Shown here: positions 49,901-60,779 of the stretch, in pieces | Layout of the letters: each line of letters opens with the position of its first letter | How positions within the stretch are numbered: position 1 is the first letter of the stretch | Assembly (NCBI GenBank): GCA_036877525.1 | Contig: JAZGTH010000068.1 | Span: 3,614,001-3,678,000, forward strand | Origin: Chromobotia macracanthus | Lineage: Eukaryota > Chordata > Actinopteri > Cypriniformes > Botiidae | Length of the DNA stretch: 64,000 nt | Reading direction: 5' to 3' | The notes under the pieces: generated by a model | Database searches by the model: none | What the model was told of the DNA's origin: nothing | What the model saw: the letters and a program-made list of their open reading frames with translations, nothing else | Position numbers and translations under genes: made by a program

Positions 49901-52031
49901 GAGTATCTTTAATAGGGTTCCCTGCTTTTGCAGTAATCATAAAGATTAACTTCAGTTGGCAACATGACAATTCGTTATAAGGAACATGTTTGTCTAAAGT
50001 ATTGTTCATCAGCTACGCTTGCAAATTAGCATGCATTTAATAAAAGCGATAATTACGGTGTTTTGAAGCGTCATGCAAATTCTGAAGTGGGTGTTTATAT
50101 GATTAAATGCTCTTTAAAGAAAGATTAATATACACGTTTACTGAAGGAGATAGTGATGGGGGTTTCTCACAATAAACCACCGATGAACAGAGGATAAGCT
50201 ATTTCACAACAGCATTCAGAGATGTTACTCTTCTCACCACAGGTGAACAAAGTGGTTGTCTGTGTTACTGTCTGTCAGTTTTTAGCTTCATGGTTTATAT
50301 GTTTTTATTGCAGAAGGATATCACTCAAAACAGCAAGACATGCCCTTGGCATTGTTACATTATTTGCGAACTTGGAAGATCCTGAAGGGGAAGACAGGCT
50401 ATGTATTTCTACTTAGATGTTGATCAATAGGTTTTTTAAAAAATGAAAACTTTAAATCTTTTATTTTGTCACGATCACCAGCTGGAGTGCCCTTGACATC
50501 CACTAGAGGTGGATGGTGATCCTAGGATTGGAGAACCTGTCTTGACTTGTTGAAAAATGTTACTGTACTAAACAAAGATGTTTTGATCCTTTTTTCATTT
50601 GAAATGTTATTGCAGATTAAAGAAATACGTTGTTCAATAAATTCCCATTCAAAACGTTTTTAAACTGATTTCTTCACTCTTAGTCACTTTTTGCCTTTAG
50701 AAAAATCTTTACATTGCATATATCATCTGCTTTACCATTTCAAAACTAAGTATTTACATATAATCACAATTAAATTAACACCCTTGGTATGTTGGATTTA
50801 TCACCACAGAGTGTTAAATATTTACACTTACAATAATAATTTACACTTGCAAGTAATAATTTCAAAACACCATGAATGTTTAAAATTGACACTCATACAG
50901 TGTTTGTATAAACAACACTTTGGTCAGTGTTAACTGTACACTAGCAAAGATAGACCTGTATGTTCACTTGGAAAGTGTTAATTTTAACACTTTAAGTGGC
51001 AAACCTCCCAGCATTATTTTTGCTGTGTATAAAATTGTACAACTGCTTTGATGCAATACTCTTAAAAGTTTTAACTCTCCGAGGCCAAAGCAGCAACTTC
51101 ACCCTGGTGGTTTGTAAAACTACCTACAACAATATCAACTACAAATCCATAGTGCACACCAAGAATTCCAGTTAAAAATCAATCCACTAACACACCACAC
51201 TGTATTAAATTGTGCAGTTAAAGTATAAAAGTTGCCTTCCAGCTGTCGTGCTAAACACCAACACAGTGAGTTCTTTTCACTGGTTCTTATAAAGAGCCTG
51301 ACAGTTGTTCAATCTTAACAACAAATTATGTGAGATATAATGTTCAACTCTATAAGCTCTCTACTCACCAGAGTATAATGTGATGTAGCATCTGAACTCA
51401 CAACCCACAACACATCTGCAGACACGCTGTTTTCTCTCTGTGTCTGGATCCCAAGCGGTGTATGTCTTGAGATCCACACAATGCATGCAACTGTAGTATA
51501 TGCCAATTTTAAAACTTATGTTTATTTAAACATGACATGAAGCCAACATGTCATAAACCCGAGAAGCCCTTGAACTGCTCATCCCTTGAACTATGAAAGT
51601 CTTATTTGTTTTTATATAGGAGGATGTTGTTAGAGATGCCTGTCTCTGTGCTTAGCTTTTCACATTTGTAGCTTCCCTCCATCATTATCCAGAGCAAACA
51701 AGACCAAGACAGACAAAAGACTACTATTTTATCTCTGGGATGTATTCGCAGACCATCAGAGATTTACTGCATGGCTTTTATTGAGGAAATTTCAGGTGCT
51801 ATAAACTGCCAGAAAGCTGTATGTGGAAATAATGAAAATGTAGTTTTTATAAATGCTAGAGGTGAGACGCCGAATGCGCCAGTGTTTTGAGTTTTATTTA
51901 CGTGAAGGACAAGAGCAGTCCCTGAAGGAAAGACCTATGAGGGAGACTTTCGGTTTCCATGGAAACTGGCTAAGACAGCCCTAAAGAGAAGCAATAGTGA
52001 ATCATCAGGTGGGTCCTCCCTCATCCACATG

Positions 52032-52085
<54 letters not shown>

Positions 52086-55000
52086 ATTGCTCTTTATGTT
52101 GGTCCCTCCTACTGCATCATGGCTTAAGCACAAAAATGTGACCTCTGAAGCACAGTTCAATGTAATTCTGCCTCATTAATTCACACTGAGTCCAGACAAA
52201 TCTAGGAGATTCCAACCCAGGGATGCAATCTCAGTGAGGAAGATCTGCAGCACACACATTAACTTTCTCCTCTACCATCTAGATGAGTCTGCGACTGAGG
52301 GTCTGTGTGGGTCTGAGGACATTCAGGGGGCGGATGAAAGATTCAGGGCTTGCCAAGTAACAAGTTACAATAGATCACACTGTCTCCTGCAATCTGATCT
52401 CCAACCTAGACATTCATCGGTTTAAGCCACTTTATGCTATCAATTCAGTTCAGGTAATCGAAAAACACATTTAAGTACAAAGCAAGTTTAAAGGTTATCA
52501 GATTTAAGTATTATGATGCAATTAAAACTGCAGCTTTTGCCTCTCTACCACCATCTCTATTTGAATGATAAAATTGCATACATTTAAAAAATTGCCCTGT
52601 GTTTGTGAATAGAGTTATTTTACTGACAAATGTTGAGAGCCCATTATTGTAGCGTGAATGTACAAGACGCAAGTGTGAACCTCTCTTTCTTTTCTCTGGA
52701 CTCACGCTGTCAGGTACGCGCTGCTCTCTTTATAGAGTGTGCGTGCACTTAAAATGTGTCTGTTGCAATCGCGAATCCATCCTCTTGCTAAAAGTGTGTG
52801 TGCGCTCAGACTGCAACCTGTGCATTCGTGAATCCCCCAGTGCTCTCGCTCTCAGGGCAGCAGCAACCAGGCAGCAGTCTCAGGCTGCGAGGGGGTGGAG
52901 CAAAAGTTATCTTACTAGGCATTGTGCTGCTTTTCAAAATGATCATTTGATTTGGGACACTGAATGATTCATCTCTTGAAACAAACGTGTGTCTGCTTCT
53001 CAAAAAGAATCACTTAAAATAGTAATAAAAAAGCAAATTAAAATCTACATCTTTCTTAAAGAAAGACAGTTTTCTAAATGACCTTTCAAAATGTTTTAGT
53101 GGCCAGAGCATTAACTACAACATAGTGTTACAACATTGTGTTGTCAGAATGATCTATGATGTATCAGTAGATTACTTTCACATTTATTCATATAGCACAC
53201 TTTCATCCAGAGCAACTTACAAATGGGAAAGCATTTACCATTTTGCCTTAAAGCCTAATCTACAAAAACACGTGTCAAAGTAGGAAGTTGGGAACAGGAT
53301 GAACAGTATAAGAGGAAAGGTTACAGTAAACAAAGTGAAACAGTGTAATGGATTATTCAGGTGTATTCAATACAGGTGTTTTCACCTGCTTCTTGAGATA
53401 TATATTTGAATTCAATAACACTGATATCTAGTCAATAGAGTAACTGTTCAAGAGGAGAGAATAAGGGACAATTAGGTAACTAATAGTAATTAAAGCAAAA
53501 TTGTACGGTAATTTGGCTTTTTAGCTTGTTAATTCATACTGGTCTGTGGTTTAACGGTCATGTAGATGAACATATTTTCCATGATGTAAAAATGTCATAA
53601 GATAATGCTAATTTTGTGAATTCCTTATTTGTACAAATGCTTACATCTTTCAGCTATTTCCAGCTTGGATAAAACACTGAACCACGAATGCCATAAATGC
53701 CAGTTTTAGTAATGATTAACTCAAGCCCATTTCTGGTCTGAGACTGCTGCCCGGGGGCTGCTGCCTTTACAGTAAGAGCACTGAGGGATTCGCGAACGCA
53801 CGGTTTGCAGCCTGAGCACACACGCACACTTTGAATGAGAAGACAGATTCACGATTGCAATGCAAACATTTTAAGTACATGCACACTCTCAGGGCGAGAC
53901 CGGAGAGAATTGCCATCCCGGACATGGGTAGCCAGATCTAGTTTTTCCGCAAAATTGGACCCAATAGCTCAAATTATAAATCATTATTATAAATTTGAGG
54001 TAAGGAGATAATGTTGAACACTAATCCCACATGTACTTGTTCAATAACTGATTTTTGCTCATAACGAAAACAAGGTACAGATTTCAGCTTTAAAACATCA
54101 AAAACATCAATTACAATAAATGCAGAATGGTGAAAAGTTGGTGATAATGCAACTACAGGGATATTTGTATTATTATTATTATTTTACATTTTTTTGCTTT
54201 ATGACTTACAAATGACTTTAAATCTATATTTGCCATAATACCATTTTTGGTAAAAGAAATGTACCAACAATAATAGTACCATTGAAATAAGTACAATAAC
54301 ATAGATTGCTCAACATAAACTAGTGTTACAAGTTTTCCCTGACATTCCTCTGTACACTCTGACAAAGATTTTAGAACAATAGCTTTATGCAAGCAGTTTT
54401 CTAATGGCAAACTAATCTATATTAAATAACAGTCAATCAACACCAAACTGAAATCTAATAGCCCTTTAACGCTTGCTCAGTCCATACAAATGACAAAAGA
54501 CCAAGAAAAGTGCTTTTTCAGTAATCAATGATCACTTTCTCTGGTGGCTTGTGTTGCCAGAAGCATAGAGGTGAATGTGTGCATGTCACTACATTTGCTA
54601 TGCAACACTTCGTTATTCCTATTTGCATTCACTCCACTGACCATTACATTACATGTTTTTTAAAGCTTTGTGTAAAGGTAAACCTGCTTATCTGCCATTT
54701 AAAATCCCATTTCTTCTTGCAACTTTTTAACTAGAAAGACACAGACCAATTCTTTTTAAATGGTAAGTGGGTTCTCCGCTGATGCAACTCGGTTAATCTG
54801 CTTTTAATGGATTTGAGGGATATTGTGTGTGTAACACAGCTGTTATGCAATGATACACACAAGTGCAGATTAATGCTCTGCTGTGCTGTAATCTTTACCA
54901 CCACTTTGTCTGAGCTATTATCCTAATGCAGTATTTTTAATCACTGCACAGGGTTTTCTATGCAAACCAAGTCCCGTGAAAAACCCATTTTGCTACGACC

Positions 55001-58000
55001 GTGTTTGCAAGGCAGTAAATGTCACTCAAAAAGGGCCAATGACATGTATATGAAATATGAAATATGTAATGAAATATGAGCTAGTGTGAGATCCAGGCAA
55101 CATTGTATGACTTACAGGGGGTGGCCACATGAAAAGGTTAGACTTTAGAGTAACTGAAACCCATTTGTAAATATCTGCAAAGGTAAGTCATGATCTGTTG
55201 ATTACTGGTTAGCACTGTGTTTAAAGAGATCTACAAATTATCACAGTCAGGGCCAAAACTGCAGGTGCACAAGCCACAGAAACTGTAAAAATGAAATGTA
55301 GGAAAAAATCTTACACATTATTATAGCACATGGCAAACCTATACAAAGTGGAACAACAGTTATGTTTCTGATAGCAGTAAGATGCCAGTCAAATGCTGTG
55401 CTGTCAGTCATACATGTTGACGATTACATCCAAGGGTTCTTACATCCAAGGAGGGCACTCGGATATGACTTTTATAATTGCAGGACTAAAAACAGGATGG
55501 TAAAAGGGCATAAATTAGTTCATTTCAAATGTTTTTTGGGCAAAACACTTTATATTATAACAGCAATATTAATATAGTTGCACATAGCGATCAGGGGCCC
55601 AAGCACTATGGTGCAATTGCCACAAGGAGCTTCACTGAAAACTATGCATGTTGAGCACTTGCACTTAACTCAGTAAATAATAGTGGTATATTTAAAGTCC
55701 ATTTTAAGTGTCACTTCCTGTTGCCAGTTGGTGACACTATAATTCAGACTCACAACAGCCACATCATTGTGATCAGCCCCCAACACCAAACATATTATCC
55801 AAATTTGATGTAAATCACTCAGATTATGAGTGAAGAAGATATGAGACACTTCCTGTTCCATTTATTGCCATAAATTCATTACTTCACCATGGCAACACAA
55901 CATGGTTTGCAATATCAACAATCTGTTCACAATTTATCATCTTCAGTTTTTTTTTCTTTTTCTGATCAAGTTTGAAGAGACTTGGTCTGAAAAAAACCCG
56001 TAAATTTAAGTTTTAAGTGACACACATTCCTCTGCCAGTTGGTGGCGCTATGACTGTGACTCACAATAGTCAGATCTATGTCATCAGTTCCCAGAGCCAA
56101 ACATACAGCACAAGTTTGAATGTCACTCAATTCACGCAGCAGATATGAGACACTTCCTGTTTCAGTTTTTTGCCAATAATGTATTGCCCTGCCATGTCAA
56201 CACTGTTTGAGATATCAAACATTTCTTCATGATTTAGCATCTTAAATGTCATGGCATAATATTTGCCAAATTTGGTGACAATCCCATAAAACCTCCAGAA
56301 GAAGTATTTATAAATTCAGAGCCTGAAATTGTCAGAAAATCCACATTTAATAAAAAATGGCCGACTTCCTGTTGGGTGGAGCTAATAAATGTAATCTTGA
56401 AAGTTGTCCAGCTTGATGAGAACAATAAATGTACCAGGTCTGGCGATTGTAGGCAAAACTAACCCCATCACTTAAAAGAGAGCGCTTCATAGGCCCCCAC
56501 CATGCCCATGTCTAAGCTTTTGCCCATGCCTAACAGCCAACTACTTATGATGTGTACACCAAATTTCATGCCTTTTCAAGCATGTTTAGCACCTCAAATA
56601 CATTTGACTATAGTTTTAAAGGTTGATATGTTACCATGGCAACAATAAATAAGAAATCACAAATCCTTTTAGAACTTTATATCAGCCATGTCTCTACATT
56701 ATTCTGACCAAGTCGTAAGTGACTTGACAAAATGTAAGTGGTAAGACTATTTTATAATGTAACAAAAACTTCCTGTTGCAAGTTGGTAGCGTTATGACCG
56801 TGACTCAATAGTCATATTAATGTTATCAGCCCACCATACCAAACATATCCCCCAAGTTTGAATCTCTTTGACTTTTTTGCTATTTCTGTGACAAATTTTT
56901 GTTTTATTAAATGTTTACATTTTTGAGTTCTGAGAAATAGTTTTAAGTGTGTTAAAAACAGCTGAGAGTATTTTATTTCATTAGAATCAAATTGAAATAG
57001 CATTTTAATTGGTTCAGCAGACACATTAAAGACAAGTTTAAAGATAAACTTTAACTTATAGTCTCTTATAGTCTCTATTATTGTTTCATTTCATTCTATT
57101 ATACTTTTCCCCCTGAAAGTCCACAGAAAGTTTTAAATGGTTAATGCTGGTCTCTGTAAAACGCATTCAACTGCAGATGACAGCAGATTTCATTCAGTTC
57201 ATCCACTGAAAAAGGGGAGGAGCCTACAGAAAAGCTTTGTGATTGATTGATTGATTTGGTGAACATACCAAATTAGTACTTAGTTAAATTAAACCAACAG
57301 ACAATGTGCATGTAAAGACCATATAATATTACTTTGTTGTTTATATTGATATATTATAGCAAATTATAAGATCTATACAACATATTTTTACATTCTCGTG
57401 ATGAATTTAAGAGTATATTATCATAAGGCCTTATAAGACTTTTCATTATTTTTACAAGTGGCGTAAAACTCGCCTTTCAGTTTTTGTTGAGAACAGATCT
57501 GAAATGATCCAGTACTGTCTGTTGTCTCAGGTAATCGACAAGTGTGCGACAGGTAATTCTTCAATTGTTAGTGCTTGCTTTTATTAGAATACTGTTAAGG
57601 CCAAAAGCACTGCCGACTCCTCACAAAAATGCATGGGGTGAGTATACTAGTCAGTCATGAGCGATATCAGTTTGTCTGCAGATATCTGCGGGCGCTGATG
57701 TTCACCTAGTTTAGTGGCAATCACATGAAATCCCTAGAAGTATTTAAAAGTTCACAACATGTACTTTTCAGAAAATACAAAATGGCCGACTATGTTGGGA
57801 GAAGATGATGGGTGTTATGTGAAGGTTTACAGGTGTGTGCATGAATGTATGATGTTTCATGAAGCTAGGATGTGCACCATCTTTTTATTGTCTGGTGCTA
57901 CTGATCCCCCTGCACCTTCCATGAGGCAGCTTTTGCCTGGACCTAATGGCTGATGACTCTGACCGGTGTGCCAAGTTTCAAGAGTTTTTGAGCATGTTAA

Positions 58001-60779
58001 TTAAAGTAAAACAAAAAAGGAATAAACCTATCCGACGCTCATAATGCTTTTTAAATGTTCAATGTCTATATTCTCAGAAATCACAAAATCTTTCCATTTA
58101 ATGTAATCATGCCATAAAGAATGATTCTCATATTTGTGTTGATATCAGCAGGATTCACTGTTCTAGTTCTTGATATCAGATCAAAACAAGAATGAGTGCT
58201 ATCGTCTGTCCTAATATTTAGTCATTGACATAGCTGGATAAAGGAATTTAGCGGGATAAAGGAATTTAGCTGGATAAAGGAATTTAGCTGGATAAAGTGG
58301 CCCTGAATTGAATTAGAACCTCTGTGGCCCTCTCACAACAAAATCCCATAAGATTCATGATTGTTATGAGCTTCACAAAGCTAAAATTGATGGCATGGCT
58401 GCCTCTCAGGAAGTACTTGTATGGTCAAGGCACATTGCACTGTATGGTCAAATAACAGCCAAGAAATATAAAGCCATTTACCAGGACCAGGTACATTCTA
58501 CAGAACAAACAAACACTTGCCATGTTTCTGAAAAAACAACACAGTTACACACTGCTAGTAATACAAGAGGCTACATAAACACCAGGTCAATTACCTTTTA
58601 TGATCATTCCAAGCATCAAAGCTAAACGTTATGGACTCTTTCAGCTTTGCAGCACAGAGCAGAAGGTGGATTCAACCTCCTTCACCTGTCCTTCAACTAG
58701 AGGCATTTCATTTTGATGAATGGTACAATATCCCACCACGCTCTATTCAGGGTCTGCAGCCATCCAAAAAGAACTCATGCTGCTCTGAAGGTAAATGGTG
58801 GTTCTGAGTGTATTTAGGTCTCAGTCTGTGCACCACGTGTGGGCTTGACTTCCAATCATAAGAATGCCCCCACCCTTGGCACTCAATCAGAGAACTGCTT
58901 ATGTTTAATTTCTCTAAATATGAATAAGAATCAGGTAACCATGGTCAATCCACCATCCTGATTCTACACCAAGTAGAATCAGTTTAATAACCACCCACAT
59001 TCCTAAAAAAAGCCTTTCAATAGCTTTATTTACTTAAATTGATTTGCTTTATGTGCTTGTTCGCCTGTCGCCACCAATAACCCAAATATTACTCCACCAA
59101 ATATACAGCAAAGTGAATTAAAAAACATAAACATGATTATATAACAGCATTTATTCGGCTATGCAACACATATTGTTTTTTAAGCCATGCCTTGCATTAG
59201 ATTAACAGTGGTAAGGACCTGGGCTGGTAATCAAGAGGCTGTTGGCTAACTTTTTTGCACTTTAGCTTTTTTCATTTCCAGTGGCAACCCAAAAGAAGTT
59301 ACAATTTCAAATTTTGTATGTTACACATATTTGTACATATCACATTTGCAACTTGTGATGAATCTGTATGTTTTAAAAGACTGACTCATCTAGTGATTGG
59401 GTACCTGAGTGTTTTGCGAACCATATCTTCATCTGTTATTCCATAATATGTCAGGGTCTCACTCCAGACAGGGTTAAGTGTGTTGCGAAGGGTCTTGGTA
59501 CGAAGCTTATTGGCCTGGAAAAGAAGATATATTTCCTTGTAGATTAGTGGCTAAGCACTGACACACTTTAACCAAATACCAGATGTTTCAAAACAATTTG
59601 AATCATCAAGCATCACTAATACTTGTATTGTGTTTTTTTATTATGAACCTTCAGTTTTGAAGGTTAAGTTAACCCTGTTGAGTTTATTTAGTTGTGTACA
59701 TATTTGTATTAAGTTGCATGCATCAATGATGTATTGACAATGTTCTGCATGTTTTCATGAAGCTTAGTAACAGATAGACAGACAAACAGGTAGGCAGATA
59801 CTGTTCTTTTATATTTGATATGGTGAGAGGCACTAACTATGCAAATCACTCATTTATGAAATCCTAACAGTTCTTTAGTCTTGATAGTCTTGGTTTCCTG
59901 TTTTGTCCAAAAACACACATGATGATAAAGCTGGCACGATTAACACATATCTTTGTTCATCTACCACATCTGTCGCGTATTTTCTAATCCTGATGGGATA
60001 ATTGTGATATCTTTTCTCTTTCAATTATTCAGTCACCCTGTGAAGAAGAGTTTAGCCACTGTGGGATATGTGATCGGTACAAAAGGACAATGACTGTCAG
60101 TTGCTAAGTGGATTGTTGGCAAGATGAGGGAGGAGGCTATTGGTCAAAAACTGATGAATTATATTAAGAGACATGATAATAATTTGTGGTCCCACAGAGG
60201 CAGCTCGATGACAAGGAAAAATTGGCCTTTGGATCTCAAGGTTCCACTGGTCAATTTAACTAAGGCATTCTAGACCCGTGATGTGACAGAACAAAGCTTG
60301 TTAAGGATTCAAGAGAGCGTAACTGATTAAAACTATTATTTGTTTCAAAGAGATTCCGAATGTAGATGAAATATATATATGTGTATGTTTCAGTGTTTGA
60401 AATTACTATGTACTTGGGCCAACATATTAATTTCTTTCATTAGAAAACTAAATAAAAATAAAAATGTTAAATATTTTTGAAATGATTACTTGGACCAAAT
60501 AATGATAAAAGGAGGCAAGAAGAGTCCAACATAAATTGGATAAGCAGTAACAGGGTATATATAGTACACAAACTGTATATACATATATATTACACATACA
60601 AATGTACACATATATAATACACATATATAGTCTGTTTACATTGTAATAACAACATAGTCTGTTATCATTGTATAACAACAATGTATATGCATAAAAACAC
60701 ATACCTTACTGGCTCCAGGCAGCAGGTGCAACTTAACATAGGGATCTGACAGCCCATTGTGATCCATTGGTTTGAGTCC
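39782..60779 (-). CDS. doc2b: Double C2-domain protein, DOC2B-like (5' end outside window)
   Basis: DOC2 proteins are cytosolic calcium sensors that bind acidic phospholipids and SNAREs in vesicle exocytosis. Seven minus-strand exons join in frame: 60779-60705, 59514-59405, 45826-45700, 42878-42721, 40424-40343, 40220-40124, 39918-39782. They give 261 residues plus TGA. The family is near 400 residues, so about 150 N-terminal residues, including the start and Munc13-interacting region, lie past position 64000. C2A keeps its calcium ligands in MDHNGLSDPYVK and CDEDKFRHNEF. C2B keeps them in MDANGFSDPYVK and WDYDIGKSNDF. The lysine-rich [20 protein letters not shown] strand and WFDCLKNKDKKIERWH end are typical. 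It is closer to DOC2A/B than to rabphilin. I cannot separate doc2b from another teleost doc2 paralogue. Two introns are very large (45827-59404, 13.6 kb). Confidence 0.9.
41840..42010 (-). mobile_element. Divergent SINE remnant in doc2 intron
   Basis: ATCCAAAGTGACTTACAGTG (tail) and GTGGGATTTGAACCCACAG (reversed B box) frame a decayed tRNA-derived SINE with a different middle (TTTATGGTTAAGTAGCTTTC) from the 30268 copy. Confidence 0.55.
42247..42521. mobile_element. Small inverted-repeat DNA element in doc2 intron
   Basis: AAGGCTGCAATCTGTAACTT at the left and AAAGTTACAGATTACAACTT, then TCAGCTT, at the right are imperfect terminal inverted repeats of a common fish non-autonomous element. Inside lie CACCACCATCTCTGTTCGAA and AAATTATAAATCA, which recur in the larger element at 52521-54092. 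Confidence 0.7.
43884..43922. repeat. (TC)n microsatellite
   Basis: About 19 uninterrupted TC units in a doc2 intron. Confidence 0.95.
46698..46805 (-). mobile_element. Truncated SINE in doc2 intron
   Basis: TTACATTGATGCATTAGGCA and TTATTCAAAGCGACGTACAG are a diverged SINE tail. GTACATGTGCTCCCCTGAAA begins the body, and the tRNA-like head is missing. Confidence 0.6.
47237..47335. mobile_element. DNA-element end fragment
   Basis: GTCATCATTTATTCACCATC and TGTTCCAAACTTGTATGGAT match the ends of the 13411-13674 element. Only one end is visible. Confidence 0.4.
50972..50993. repeat. Short perfect palindrome
   Basis: AAAGTGTTAA, TT, TTAACACTTT forms a 10-bp perfect inverted repeat. Several further TGTTAA/TTAACA motifs lie within 250 bp upstream, suggesting a decayed miniature element. 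Confidence 0.6.
52035..52082. repeat. (AC)n microsatellite
   Basis: About 24 uninterrupted AC units in the large doc2 intron. The open frame through it (poly Thr-His) is an artefact. Confidence 0.97.
52521..54092. mobile_element. Fold-back DNA element with about 150-bp internal inverted repeats
   Basis: Two arms, about 52735-52883 and 53738-53888, are reverse complements of each other along their length with scattered mismatches. Shared anchors include ACTTAAAATGT, GCAATCG.GAATC, GTGAATC/GCGAATC, CAGTGCTC and GCAGCAG. Outer ends near AAACTGCAGCTTTTGCC (52525) and ACAGATTTCAGCTTTA (54077) resemble the terminal repeats of the element at 42247-42521. The 850-bp spacer holds a SINE-tail fragment near 53178-53225 and no transposase frame. 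Confidence 0.7.
55585..58010. repeat. Cluster of degenerate dispersed repeat copies
   Basis: Variants of CACTTCCTGTT, GTTGGTGGCGCTATGACTGT, ACTCACAATAGTCA, CCAAACATA and ATGGCCGACTTCCTGTTGGG recur near 55710, 56030, 56370, 56770 and 57780. They are separated by CCATGGCAAC and TTTGGTGACAATCCCATAAA type stretches. The copies are irregular, and no coding frame spans them. It appears to be a nest of an old dispersed fish repeat related to sequence near 10320-10815. Confidence 0.55.
58236..58297. repeat. 18-bp tandem repeat, 3.4 units
   Basis: GGATAAAGGAATTTAGCT repeats at 58236, 58254, 58272 and, partially, 58290. The first copy ends in GCG instead of GCT. Confidence 0.9.

Noticed and set aside
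52021..52179. Open frame with a Thr-His run
   Set aside because: It is a translated (AC)n microsatellite.
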